A stretch of 64,000 bases of DNA, from NCBI GenBank assembly GCA_030142905.1, contig JASJOG010000060.1, forward strand, positions 984,001 to 1,048,000, read 5' to 3'. The notes beneath the pieces were generated by a model. That model was not told where the DNA came from, did no database searches, and saw only the letters and a program-made list of their open reading frames with translations. Both the position numbers and the translations under genes were made by a program. How positions within the stretch are numbered: position 1 is the first letter of the stretch; every line of letters starts with the position of its first letter. The DNA is from Heliopora coerulea (Eukaryota > Cnidaria > Anthozoa > Scleralcyonacea > Helioporidae). This document shows positions 36,355 through 46,744 of this stretch, one piece after another.

Positions 36355-36735
36355 TCATTTCTGGATAATTATTTTTGAATCTTTATTCAGACTGTGTGGT
36401 TTTACCAATAATGGTATTGACCTGCTATAACATAAACAAATAATATAATAACCATATCTAGAAACAGTTGTTCTTATCAATCCATGTCTCTTAAGCTGTG
36501 TAACAACTTTCAAGAAATCATTAACAACCAGATGTGTATATTGACTACTAATATATTTTCTACAAAGTTTCTCAAACCATTTGTGGTGCTTGTGTTGGGT
36601 CTTCTCTTTCATCCGAATATTGGGAATAAAACCTTCTTGATGCTGATATCCACCAACTTCATCACATTCTGGACAAATGAAATACCCTTCTTCTTGTAAA
36701 ATTCTATCTGTGTTACAATTATACAATATATTTTT
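36355..36735 (-). pseudogene. Zinc-ribbon protein, VLTF3-like candidate
   Basis: The frame starts at an ATG at 36726 and reads about 120 codons. CNTDRILQEEGYFICPECDE gives two CxxC-type pairs (zinc ribbon), then EKTQHKHHKWFEKL and a helical domain ending in PLLVKPHSLNKDSK. The layout, short zinc ribbon then a basic His-rich helix, recalls late transcription factor 3-like proteins of large DNA viruses and Polinton-like elements. That resemblance is from memory and weak. The minus strand joins two small membrane genes further upstream. Confidence 0.35.
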
Positions 36736-36859
36736 GTTTGTGGTAAGTGTTCTTCTACTTCATCTATATAATAATCCATAATTCTATAATCAGTTTTCTC
36801 AAATTATTCATTCTACATATTCTTATTACATAATGGTGATATTGCTTTATACCAATTTA

Positions 36860-37180
36860 TGAATCAAATAACCTGAAGTCAAACCAAATACAGCAATATA
36901 TATAAGCTGATATTGTTTCATCTCATCTGATGGTTGCTAGAAATCTGATAGTTTAGGCTCTCTATTGAATTGCATTCCATTGTATTGTATTGTTTGAAAA
37001 CTTTATTTGTTCTGTCAATATCATTATTACCATTATTTAATTCCATATGTAATCTCTCAATTCTCTCTTTTCCTGCCACTTGATTTCATCTTTATAGCCT
37101 TAGTGATTCAGTCTAGAAAATAAAAATCCGGCTGTGGCAAAACTCACAGCATTAAACAATAAACCTGCTATCATTGCCAT
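36860..37180 (-). pseudogene. Small membrane protein with coiled coil
   Basis: Starts at ATG 37180 with MAMIAGLLFNAVSFATAGFL, a transmembrane segment, then an in-frame stop, a charged coil (HMELNNGNNDIDRTNKVF) in a shifted frame, LSDFYQPSDEM and a second hydrophobic segment YIAVFGLTSGYLI. Length would be about 105 codons before decay. It follows a similar small gene by a few bases. Family not identified; probably a virion or membrane component of the virus-like element. Confidence 0.45.
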
Positions 37181-37183
37181 TAG

Positions 37184-37376
37184 TTATATATAATTAAGCA
37201 AATTTTTTCTCTTTATGATAATTATAAGAGATCCAATTGCCACTGATCCCTTAAAGGTTTCAGGAGCCCCCATTTGGACTCCTAGCTTTTTAGCAGCCAT
37301 AACAAACACAATAGCACCTGCTCCTATGAGAGTGCTGTCATATGCTTGATCTAAAACTTCTTCACTTCTTCTCCAA
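37184..37376 (-). pseudogene. Small membrane protein truncated by DIRS
   Basis: Minus-strand frame reading SWRRSEEVLDQAYDSTL, then a Gly/Ala-rich membrane segment IGAGAIVFVMAAKKLG, then VAIGSLIIII. It ends at 37184, just upstream of the next gene. The DIRS end starts at about 37376, so the original start has been cut away; an ATG in the right orientation lies across the DIRS at 49085-49087. Confidence 0.45.
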
Positions 37377-37478
37377 CTGATACTCACAATACTGTTTGAT
37401 GTTTAGGAAACATGAGAGCTTGGATATATTGAAGTAGATGAACGATCTTCACGCTCGATACTCAGAAAATGATATCTG

Positions 37479-37551
37479 AGCCCCAGACGGGGATCGAACC
37501 CGCAACCTTCTGATGACCGGTTAGACGCTCTAACCATTCAGCTACCGAGAC
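37479..37551 (-). tRNA. tRNA-like copy 1
   Basis: 73 nt; folds into a cloverleaf with acceptor GTCTCGG/CTGGGGC, T arm GCGGG-TTCGATC-CCCGT and B box GGTTCGATCC. The anticodon loop CCGGTCA would give GGT (Thr) but has C at position 33 where U is invariant, and the stem has an A-C mismatch. Possibly a pseudo-tRNA or SINE head. Confidence 0.5.
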
Positions 37552-37720
37552 TCAGATGGCGAGCTAAGTTGCAAATTCGATATATATATGTGCGACCTAA
37601 GCGGAAGCCACTATATATTGATAATGATTGAAGCAGTTTGATGTTTAGGAAACATGAGAGCTTGGATATATTGAAGTAGATGAACGATCTTCAAGCTCGA
37701 TACTCAGAAAATGATATCTG

Positions 37721-37793
37721 AGCATCAGACGGGGATCGAACCCGCAACCTTCTGATGACCGGTTAGACGCTCTAACCATTCAGCTACCGAGAC
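37721..37793 (-). tRNA. tRNA-like copy 2
   Basis: As copy 1, except that the 3' acceptor strand reads CTGATGC, adding one acceptor mismatch. Confidence 0.45.
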
Positions 37794-37962
37794 TCAGATG
37801 GCAAGCTAAGTTGCAAATTCGATATATATATGTGCGACCTAAGCGGAAGCCACTATATATTGATAATGATTGAAGCAGTTTGATGTTTAGGAAACATGAG
37901 AGCTTGGATATATTGAAGTAGATGAACGATCTTCAAGCTCGATACTCAGAAAATGATATCTG

Positions 37963-38035
37963 AGCATCAGACGGGGATCGAACCCGCAACCTGATGATGA
38001 CCGGTTAGACGCTCTAACCATTCAGCTACCGAGAC
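37963..38035 (-). tRNA. tRNA-like copy 3
   Basis: As copy 2, with a further change in the anticodon stem (TCATCAGG in place of TCAGAAGG), so the stem no longer pairs. Confidence 0.4.
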
Positions 38036-38204
38036 TCAGATGGCAAGCTAAGTTGCAAATTCGATATATATATGTGCGACCTAAGCGGAAGCCACTATAT
38101 ATTGATAATGATTGAAGCAGTTTGATGTTTAGGAAACATGAGAGCTTGGATATATTGAAGTAGATGAACGATCTTCAAGCTCGATACTCAGAAAATGATA
38201 TCTG

Positions 38205-38277
38205 AGCCCCAGACGGGGATCGAACCCACAACCTTCTGATGACCGGTTAGACGCTCTAACCATTCAGCTACCGAGAC
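38205..38277 (-). tRNA. tRNA-like copy 4
   Basis: Acceptor as in copy 1; one change in the T-arm side (GTGGG for GCGGG). Last minus-strand unit before the head-to-head junction. Confidence 0.45.
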
Positions 38278-38342
38278 TCAGATGGCGAGCTAAGTTGCAA
38301 ATTCGATATATATATGTGCGACCTAAGCATATTGCCATCTGA

Positions 38343-38415
38343 GTCTCGGTAGCTGAATGGTTAGAGCGTCTAACCGGTCATCAGAAGGTTGCGGGTTCGA
38401 TCCCCGTCTGGGGCT
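38343..38415 (+). tRNA. tRNA-like copy 5
   Basis: First plus-strand unit; sequence equals copy 1. Confidence 0.5.
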
Positions 38416-38584
38416 CAGATATCATTTTCTGAGTATCGAGCTTGAAGATCGTTCATCTACTTCAATATATCCAAGCTCTCATGTTTCCTAAACATCAAAC
38501 TGCTTCAATCATTATCAATATATAGTGGCTTCCGCTTAGGTCGCACATATATATATCGAATTTGCAACTTAGCTCGCCATCTGA

Positions 38585-38657
38585 GTCTCGGTAGCTGAAT
38601 GGTTAGAGCGTCTAACCGGTCATCAGAAGGTTGCGGGTTCGATCCCCGTCTGGGGCT
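38585..38657 (+). tRNA. tRNA-like copy 6
   Basis: Sequence equals copy 5; spacing 242 bp. Confidence 0.5.
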
Positions 38658-38826
38658 CAGATATCATTTTCTGAGTATCGAGCTTGGAGATTGTTCATCT
38701 ACTTCAATATATCCAAGCTCTCATGTTTCCTAAACATCAAACTGCTTCAATCATTATCAATATATAGTGGCTTCCGCTTAGGTCGCACATATATATATCG
38801 AATTTGCAACTTAGCTCGCCATCTGA

Positions 38827-38899
38827 GTCTCGGTAGCTGAATGGTTAGAGCGTCTAACCGGTCATCAGAAGGTTGCGGGTTCGATCCCCGTCTGGGGCT
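38827..38899 (+). tRNA. tRNA-like copy 7
   Basis: Sequence equals copy 5; the unit is cut 43 bp after the tRNA at the 16-bp direct repeat. Confidence 0.5.
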
Positions 38900-39059
38900 C
38901 AGATATCATTTTCTGAGTATCGAGCTTGAAGATCGTTCATCTACTCACAATACTGTTGCAGATCTCAAGCGGCAAGAGGTCTGGATACCACACTTAATAA
39001 AATGAACTGCGCATGTCCTATATATCCTATTTTCTCTTGTGGCATTGTTTTCGGACCAC

Positions 39060-39437
39060 AGTTTAGTCATTTGCATGTTAAATCCAACTATTTATAAAGC
39101 ATCTGGCATAAAGAATCAACGACAACATGTCTTTGAAGGAAATACAAACTGTAAGTAACCCAAAATGTTGTTTTGCCAAGTGTTATTGACGTTTTCAGGA
39201 AAAATACTGACAATGTTATGAGTGTTGTCTACTAGTAAATGCGAGTATATTATATATGTTTTGTTTACATATATGGTTAAATGGTATTAAAACTTCCTGG
39301 GACTAGTTTGAGATCTCTCTAGATGCTGAGACCTTAGATAAGAATCTTTTAGGGATTCCTATGTTATGTATGAAATGTGTATACATTTTGAAGGTATGAG
39401 TAATTGACTGCTTTCTGTTATCCTTTAGGGTAATTAA
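39060..39437. other. DIRS 5' leader
   Basis: Non-coding sequence between the left ITR and gag. Nothing further recognised. Confidence 0.4.
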
Positions 39438-41400
39438 ATGGAGCCAGACGTCCCGATCCAGAAGGCGGGTACTGGTGAAGCCATTTCTCAACAGGAATTA
39501 GAGAAAATAGTGGCCGAGACAGTGGCAAAATCCCTGCCAATTGCCCTATCAAGTATGCTAGCTACAGGGGGTCTTCAACCGTTAAACACTGAGCGATCGC
39601 ATAAGAACAGGCTGAGTTTCTCAGCCTGTCAATTATGATTAAGGAAAGGTTGCATGTTATTGGTCAATTGAGTTCAGACTAATTTCCAGTAGACGAATAT
39701 CACGTTCAATTGAGGAGAATATAGGAGATGAATTTAATTCCTACGACGTTGCTGCCTGGACAGTATTTTGCGCCTGTTGGCCATTTGAACTGTTTTGACT
39801 GAGCCAACAATTGAAGAGCAATTCCATCACGTCAACATTTCCTGCCGGTTTTCCATTGGACAGTAACTGATTCTACACGGTGTTGATCTTTTTACGTACT
39901 TCTACCAAGAACCCTTCCTCATCGCGTTTCATTTCCATTTGAAGCCGTAGTAGGCCTTGCTCTCTTTAATTGCACTTTTATTCTTCTGGTAGTAGACTTT
40001 ATTGTGATCATACTTGCTAAGCCCCGCAGAACGCGGAGTTGTGCTTTGCGCCGAGGTAGAAGTCCGAGCTGTTGGATGAGAGCAACCGAGCATATTTGCC
40101 ACAAATGGATTTGAAAGTGGCGCCAGTTTTTGTTTATATTTATAATATTACAAGCTTCAAGTATGCGCCAAAAAGAATACAGATGGCTATGACGCATCGC
40201 GGACGTAATAAAATGTGAATCGTGCCCAAACACTACGCAGGTAGGATGACTATAAGTGAATGAAGATGCGCAGGATGTCTCGAATGATTATAATACGACG
40301 TATAACAACCAGAAAAATCAGTAAATGTGCCTTGTTCAGCCATTTATTGCTTTATATATTGTTTAGCTGTATTTTAAAAACACATTTTAAAAGTATTTCT
40401 ATAAGCTTTAGGCTCTAGGACACGCTTGTGGAGCTCTACGCTGTCCAGTTCAGTCACACTTCAAAGTGTCCACCATTTGGAAACATGCAACCGCCATACG
40501 AAGCCAGAAATGTGGGAGGAGCTTACCCTTTTATAGCGTCGCTCCATGTTTAAGTGCCATACCTCCTAGACAGGAAGTAGAACCTACAGCTGATAATATA
40601 CCAGCCCAGACAACCACGAGCCAAGAGGACTGGTTCTATACAACTGAAGCCAAAGCAAACCTCTCTGAAGAGTTGAGGACGCTGACCATTCAAGCCTTCT
40701 CAAAATCTCTACCCAAGGAAACCTGGCAAAGGCTCTTAGAGAACTATCCTGCTCTAACAGGCACTGAATCCCTTCTAAATGCTCCAACAATGAAAGCAGG
40801 CATGAAGGAGAAGATACACAAAAAGCATGGATACCATAAAACCAGAGATGTTCGCTTTTTATGATGCCCTAGCTGATAAACGAAAGCCTTCCTTATTACT
40901 GTGCGACCAATTCTGGCAGCCCCCACTGCACTGGATAATCCCAGTGAGGATGATGACCCTGATCCTGACCTTATTAAAGGTATGCTAGAGGATGCTCTTG
41001 TCCTCCTGGGCAATGTTAACGCTCGGCTAAACTCTTGGTGCCAGCGTCGCTTTTCAGAATACCTTACTGAAATTGGCAAGCGTACTCCTAAAGAAGAGAT
41101 ACCGTCCGACCAACACCTCTTCCCTGATTGTTTTCAAGACAGGATTAAGGATGAGCATAATCATATGACCACCAACAAGAGCTCAATAAGCAAACCTCCT
41201 GACAGACTACCTCAGGCCGGAAAGTTTGTGCGATTTTGTCAGCCCTTTTGAGGTCGCTCAAGTTCCAGCCCTTCAGGCAGTGGAAGGAAACGGAAATTGA
41301 ACTTCAAACGAGATCGCAGCACTGGAAACCCAAAACAGTTCCAGCCCCGAACAGAGCCAGCAAACAAAACCTGACTATCCATTCCCCAGATTAATAAACA
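39438..41400 (+). pseudogene. DIRS gag-like region
   Basis: 39438-39640 starts MEPDVPIQKAGTGEAISQQE and would be a short gag N-terminus. From 39641 to 40465 no coding frame is seen and the segment may be an insertion. 40466-41370 continues in several frames: EDWFYTTEAKANLSEELRTL, SEDDDPDPDLIKGML, and a basic end SGRKRKLNFKRDRS. Gag packages element RNA. The 40860 stop and several frameshifts break it. Assignment is by position before the RT. Confidence 0.5.
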
Positions 41401-41440
41401 AACAATTTGGAACACTTCTAACCGCCTGTCATCTAGCTCA

Positions 41441-43489
41441 ATGTTTGGACAATTGGAAGAAAATTGCTCAGGACCCTTGGGTCCTGCAAACTGTTCAGGG
41501 ATACAAGATGCCCTGATTCGTCCTCCCCACCAGTGGAGAATGAGAAAAACCAAACCTCAAGTAACACAACGTCACCTAATGGACAATGCTATCCAAGAGT
41601 TGCCCAACAAGGGAGCAATCAGACAAGTTCAACCATTGGCAAATGAGTTTGTGTCAACACTATTTCTGGTCAAGAAGGAGAACAGTTCCAGCCAGTATCA
41701 CCCAGTGATCAATCTTCAGGCCCTGAACCAGCTTGTAGATACTCATCTGTTCAAAATGGAGAGCCTTCAGGTGGCGAAGTCCCAGATCCAACCGGGGGAC
41801 TACCTCATGAAGATAGACCTGAAAGATGCTTACTATACCGTGCCCTTTCATCCAGACCATTGCCGTTACCCTTGGTTTCCTTACCTGGGAACCCTGTACG
41901 AATTTGGCTGTCTTCCTTTTGGACTTTCTTCAGCTCCTTGAGCATTCACAAAACTCTTGAAACCAGTTGTCCTGATTAGGGGTGCACCGGATAGAGTTTT
42001 TTTATAGCCGGCCAGATACCAGATCTACCAAATAATTGAAAAAAAAATCCAGCTGGATTATCCGGCCAGATACCGGTATTTTGAATGAAAAGCTCGCACT
42101 TGCCACAAATCAATCAATTATTACCCAAATTAGGTTTGGATTGAGAGGAGAAAAATTAAAACTTTACACTGAAGTTCAAATGTGATTTGTCTTTTTTTAC
42201 AAGTAATTACTTTGAAACATTACTTGTTCACTGGCGTTTATAATCATTACAAGCATTAATTAGACAAGTTACGAGTTGCAACTTGCAAATGGCGGAAAAA
42301 TGCAACAGAATTGAAGATGAACATGAAGATGAAACTCCTTTTCATTCATCACAATGCAAGAAAATTCTGACAATGCCACTATATAACAAACTAGAGTGGG
42401 ACTACAAACAACTTTGTGTAAAATGGTTGTTATGCACATAAAAATATGTCACTTATTGAGATTGTTATCAAGTAACAGACAATTATCTTCTGTTTATTTG
42501 TTAAAAAAATGTTAGATCAAAACGCGAGTTTACATTGTTTCTTCCATTAATGTCTATTGTTAGTATGGTACAAGTAACACAAATTGACAATTGTCTTCAG
42601 AAAAGCAAATTATTTGGTATCCGGTATCTGGCCGGATATAAGAAAATAACCGTCAGGATACCGGATAGTCCCATTACCCTACTATCCAGCTGGATTATCT
42701 GGCCAGATACAATATCTGGTACACCCCTAGTCCTGATTCGCTCACTGGGAATCCGGGTTGTAGTTTACCTGGACAACATTTTACTGCTACAACAGAACAA
42801 GGACGACCTGGTGAAGATCTTTCACCAGGTTATCAGCCTACTATGGAACTTGGGATTTACCATCAAACTGGAGAAATGCTCGCCTCGCCCAACACAACAA
42901 CTGGTATTCCCAGGAGGGCTACTCGACTCCTTAAAGATGACGATTTCACTCCCACCACCAAAGTTGGATACAATCATCCAAGAAGCTCAGCAGATTCAGA
43001 AGACAAACCAAGTATCACTGGAGAAACTGTCATCTCTGATTGGCAGGATGAGCCATGCTGCCCAGACAGGTGTCTGGAGGGCACCATTGTATTACCGGGA
43101 TCTTCAGCACAATCAATCATCAGCCCTTCATCAGTGTGGCAAGAATCACAAGAAATTCCAAGTCACCTTATCCCACCAGAGCATAATGGAGCTGCAATGG
43201 TGGTCATCTCCTCAAATCCACACCTTCAATGGCCAACCCTTGTGCACAGCAGCCTTCGATCAGACCATTTCAACAGATGCCTCTCTGGCAGGTTGGGGAG
43301 CAACTTGGAACGTGACAACAGGGGGTCACTGGCTTCCCAAGGAGGGGAAATCCCACATCAACTTGTTGGAACTCAAAGCAGCCTACATTGCTCTGCAAGA
43401 ATTTTTCAACTCCCAGAAGTCCAACCCCAACCACATTCTATTGCAGATGGACAATGCCACTGCAGTGGCATATGTGAACAAGCGGGGGG
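41441..43489 (+). pseudogene. DIRS reverse transcriptase and RNase H, split by hAT MITE
   Basis: RT motifs: LANEFVSTLFLVKKENSS, INLQALNQLV, MKIDLKDAYYTVPFHPDH (catalytic Asp, motif A), LPFGLSSAP then a stop where a Trp is expected. The MITE at 41977-42729 interrupts the gene; the frame resumes with SLGIRVVVYLDNILLL, where the catalytic YLDD box reads YLDN. RNase H follows near 43260-43500: STDASLAGWGATW, LLELKAAYIALQ (Glu), MDNATAVAYVN (Asp). A run of seven G at 43485-43491 shifts the frame. The stop and the Asp-to-Asn change mean no active enzyme. Confidence 0.85.
41977..42729. mobile_element. hAT-type MITE, 753 bp
   Basis: Flanked by a perfect 8-bp TSD GTCCTGAT (41969-41976 and 42730-42737). 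Ends are TAGGGGTGCACCGGATA and, reversed, TAGGGGTGTACCAGATA. Subterminal CCGGATA/CCGGCCAGATA motifs repeat at both ends. No transposase is encoded. Excising it with one TSD rejoins the RT frame. Confidence 0.9.
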
Positions 43490-44130
43490 GTGACCAGATC
43501 TCACACCTCGGCTCAAGCACTAGACTTGTGGGCCTTAGTGCTGGAAAAAGGTTCTTGGATCACAGCACAACATATTCCAGGCTCTTCGAACAAGGTGGCT
43601 GATGCAGCATCCAGGTGCTTCAACAACAACTTGGATTGGACTCTGCACCCAGATATCTTCCAGCTGGTGGTGAAACGGCTTTATCGACCATCAGTGGACC
43701 TCTTTGCCTCACGGACCAGCCATCTTCTTCCACAGTATGTCTCTCGTCACCCAGATCCAGCAGCAATAGCGACAGATGCCTTCCTCTGCAACTGGAGCAA
43801 GTGGAGGAGCTGGATATACCCACCAGTAATCTTGTTGCCAAGGATCCTCGACAAGATCAAGACAGGCAAAGCAACAGCTTTGATCCTAGCCCCTTGTTGG
43901 CAAGGTCAGCCATGGTTTCCACAGCTGTTGGAGATACTGGCAGACTATCCACATCTACTGCCTCACCATCCTCACCTGATCTCTCTTCCTTTCGAAACTG
44001 AAACGAAACATCCCCTCCAGAACAAACTCCATCTGATGGTATGGCCTGTATCTGGGAGCACTATCACACAACAGGACTTTCAGAGTCGGCTACAAGAATT
44101 CTCTTGTCGTCCTGGAGTGAGGCTACCCAG
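43490..44130 (+). pseudogene. DIRS RNase H tail and linker
   Basis: Continuation of the pol protein in the frame after the G run: SAQALDLWALVLEKGSWITA, HIPGSSNKVADAASR (RNase H end, His-containing), then SVDLFASRTSHLLPQYVSR, a block between RNase H and recombinase typical of DIRS pol proteins. It overlaps the recombinase frame over 44041-44209. Confidence 0.75.
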
Positions 44131-45006
44131 AAACGATACTCTGGACTGTGGAATGCTTGGGCAAGCTGGTGTAATAAACGGTCTTTGTGTCCCTTTACTG
44201 CCCCTGTAGACTGCATACTTTCATTTCTCACAGAGCTGTCGGATCAAGAGAATCTAGCCTACAGAACAATCGGGGTGTACAGATCGGCTATATCCCAGAC
44301 CCACGATCCAATTGGTACCATTCCGGTGGGAGAACTACCCATTGTATCACGGTTTATGAAGAGAATATTTAGGTTGAATCCACCTAAGCCCAAACTCTGT
44401 ACCACATGGCGAGTTAGAGATGTTTTGTCTTTTATATGGACACAGAAACCCATCACAGGACTATGTCTTAAAGATCTTTCATGGAGACTAGTTTTATTGC
44501 TAGCGTTAACAGCAGCAACCTGTGCTCATGAAATAGCAGCATTGGACATGGATTTCCTTACTGAGAAGGAGGATTCATGGGAGTTTTCCCTAGCTGTTCA
44601 TGTCAAACAATCCAGACCTAACCATCCAAGCAGGAGGATCTACCTTCCGGCATTGCCAGAAGACACAAACCTCTGTGTAATCACGACCCTAAAAGAATAT
44701 CAGGCCCGAACAGCAAAATATCATAGGTCATCGAGACTACTACTGGCTATTGTAGCCCCTCATGCACCCATGACAGCCCAGACGGAATCTAGATGGCTAA
44801 GGAACGCTCTAGGACTGGCTGGGATTACCCCAGAATACACAGGACATTCCACTCGAAGCACGTCAATGTCTGTGGCAGCTGAATCGGGTATTCCCTTGGA
44901 GATTATTATAGAGGCCACTGATTGGGCATCAGCAGAGACCTTTCATAGATTTTATCATAGACTATCTACTAAAGGAACATTTACCAACACTGTTCTTTCT
45001 GGTTAG
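44041..45006 (+). CDS. DIRS tyrosine recombinase
   Basis: Open frame of 321 residues ending at 45006. The core-binding half has SWSEATQKRYSGLWNAWASW; the catalytic half has LLLALTAATCAHEIAALDMD, YTGHSTRSTSMSVAAESG and FHRFYHRLSTKGTF. His-x-x-Arg and the nucleophile Tyr are present. The first catalytic Arg should lie in ALTAA.xAHEI but Cys (TGT, from CGT by CpG loss) stands there, so the enzyme is probably inactive even though the frame is open. The recombinase integrates the circular element DNA without making a TSD. Confidence 0.85.
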   Translation: MACIWEHYHTTGLSESATRILLSSWSEATQKRYSGLWNAWASWCNKRSLCPFTAPVDCILSFLTELSDQENLAYRTIGVYRSAISQTHDPIGTIPVGELPIVSRFMKRIFRLNPPKPKLCTTWRVRDVLSFIWTQKPITGLCLKDLSWRLVLLLALTAATCAHEIAALDMDFLTEKEDSWEFSLAVHVKQSRPNHPSRRIYLPALPEDTNLCVITTLKEYQARTAKYHRSSRLLLAIVAPHAPMTAQTESRWLRNALGLAGITPEYTGHSTRSTSMSVAAESGIPLEIIIEATDWASAETFHRFYHRLSTKGTFTNTVLSG

Positions 45007-45101
45007 TTGTAATTGTACAGTTGATATTGAAATATGTTTGAGGAAGTTGATCGTCCAGGTTAGTGTAGTCTTGAGAAAGACTGTTGGTTGAAGTGACTGA
45101 C

Positions 45102-45133
45102 GTTTCGACAGCCTTAGCGGCGGTCATCTTCAG
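45102..45133 (-). ncRNA. Hammerhead-like core in PLE tail, left copy
   Basis: On the minus strand CTGAAGA-T-GACCGCC..GGCTGTC-GAAAC resembles the hammerhead core CUGANGA-stem II-GAAA, with three plus three stem pairs around one mismatch. An extra U precedes the stem and no clear stem III is visible. PLEs are known to carry hammerhead motifs. Confidence 0.35.
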
Positions 45134-45248
45134 AGTCAAAAGGAGAGTAAAGTTCAGGTTCGCCTGTATTTGTATCTGGCTCGTCCGTGATAAGTGGGCG
45201 GTCGTATTAGTCATGGAGGTGTGATATTTGGCGAGAAGCAATGGGTGT

Positions 45249-46742
45249 GGTTGTGTAGGCGTTAATTATCAGTTTGTCAAAGTGTAAGTCTATTGGCTGC
45301 TCGCACGTTTGACTTTGTGAATTAGTCGTTTGTAAGGTCCCGGTAATTGTTGTGATCGGTTTAATGGATTTTGTTCTAAGTTCGTATACCAGCTTTCTAG
45401 TGTGAGTCGCTGTTTGTAGTTGCTGCTGTACGTAATGCATTTTGCCGAATCCCAGTCAATGTTGTGTTTGGTTTGTCGGTGGTGTTCGGCAATGTGGTTG
45501 GTTTTGTCTCCGTTTTTTGTCGCTCGTTTGTGTTCTGTTAGTCGTATATTTAAGTTTCTGCTAGTCTCACCTATATAAGTGGCTTGGCAGTCGGAGCAAT
45601 TAATTTTGTAAATTGCACCTTGTCTTTCGTGCGGTTGTTCTCTGTCCTTAACGTTAGTCAGTACATGTCGTAAAGTTGTGATGGGTTTGTGCGCTACTCG
45701 TATGTTGTATGGTCGTAAGATACGCGAGATAATCTCAGACGTACCTTTTATGTAGGGTATCGTTGCTGTAGTTGTTGTCGGACTGTTGTTTTTGTCGCGT
45801 TCATTGTCTTTGTAAGTGTTAAGTTTGATGAAGTCAGAGTTATAGTTGTTTTTGTGGAAAACGCATTGTAGGTAGTCATTTTCTTGGCGTAGAGCGTCGG
45901 GTGAGTTACAAATGAGTTGTGCGCATCTCGTCAATGTTTTAATGGTGGTAGCTTTGTGTGAGGTTGGATTGTACGACGATTGGTCAAGTAGTCTGTCAGT
46001 ATGCGTTGGTTTCCTGTAGACAGTGGTCTGTAGTTTGTTATTGTCACGACCTACCAAACAGTCAAGGAACGGAATAGCTCCGTCTTCTTCAATCTCTTTG
46101 GTAAATTGTATGTGACTGTTCTGTTCGTTAATGTGTTTGTGAAACTCGTCAATCTCGTCTTCGGGTAGTGCAGTAATCGTGTCGTCAACGTAACGAAACC
46201 AAAAAGGTAACGTGTTTGTAAGTTGCAAGAGCTCGTTCCTCTATGGATTGCATTACAATTTCAGCAACCACAACAGAAACGGGTGAGCCCATTGCCGTGC
46301 CATGTAACTGTTTGTAGTGTTTACTGTTGTATTGAAAGTAAGTTGATGTGAGACAAAGTTCCAGTAGTTCCACGATGTCCCCTGTAGGTAAAGGAAGTGC
46401 ATCAGTAAATTCGTTGATGGCAGTTTTGGTGCATTCTAGCGCCAGTTAAAGCGGAATACTGGTAAACAGTGATTTCACGTCAAAAGACACTAGCTTCTGG
46501 TTGTGTGGTATTTGTACTGTTTTGAGATTGTTGATGAAGTTTTCAGTTGATCGTAGTCTATGTTGTGACTTGTTGGTTAGTGGTTGCAGTATGGTTGTTA
46601 AGTATTTGGAAAGTTTGTAAGTAGGCGACCCACAGAACGAAACTATAGGTCGCATGGGTATTTGTGGCTTGTGAAGTTTCGGTAGTCCGTACAGCTTTGG
46701 TGATCGCGGTACCGAACACCTGAGTCGATAGTAGGTTTGTTG
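45249..46742 (-). pseudogene. PLE RT and GIY-YIG, left copy
   Basis: Minus-strand copy. RT parts: LYGLPKLHKPQIPMRPIVSF, LVSFDVKSLFTSIPL followed by a stop (CAA to TAA), TAMGSPVSVVVAEI and the catalytic box RYVDDTITA. The GIY-YIG endonuclease reads CQATYIGETSRNLNIRLTEH (near 45590-45530). The 5' end is truncated at 46742. One extra frameshift near 46220 separates RT halves. Confidence 0.85.
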
Positions 46743-46744
46743 TT

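Larger units (their letters stand above)
37381..38957. repeat. Seven-copy tRNA-like array, 242-bp units
   Basis: Four tandem units on the minus strand, then three on the plus strand, head to head around 38334. Units are exactly 242 bp apart. Each has a 73-nt tRNA-like part and a 169-bp spacer with TATATATATCGAATTTGCAA and GATATCATTTTCTGAG. The whole array is flanked by a 16-bp direct repeat TACTCACAATACTGTT (37381-37396 and 38942-38957), like a target-site duplication, within the DIRS left ITR. Confidence 0.9.

Noticed and set aside
38631..38840. Open frame through the tRNA-like array
   Set aside because: It starts inside a tRNA-like copy and lies in the repeated spacer; no protein is expected.
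37381..38957. CRISPR array
   Set aside because: Spacing is regular, but repeats are whole 242-bp units with a tRNA-like part and the spacers are identical; the DNA is eukaryotic.
44041..45006. Crypton recombinase
   Set aside because: The recombinase follows gag, RT and RNase H with DIRS-type terminal and internal repeats, so it belongs to a DIRS element.
45207..45440. 77-codon frame seen in both PLE arms
   Set aside because: It is an alternative frame of the GIY-YIG end, duplicated because the arms are inverted copies.
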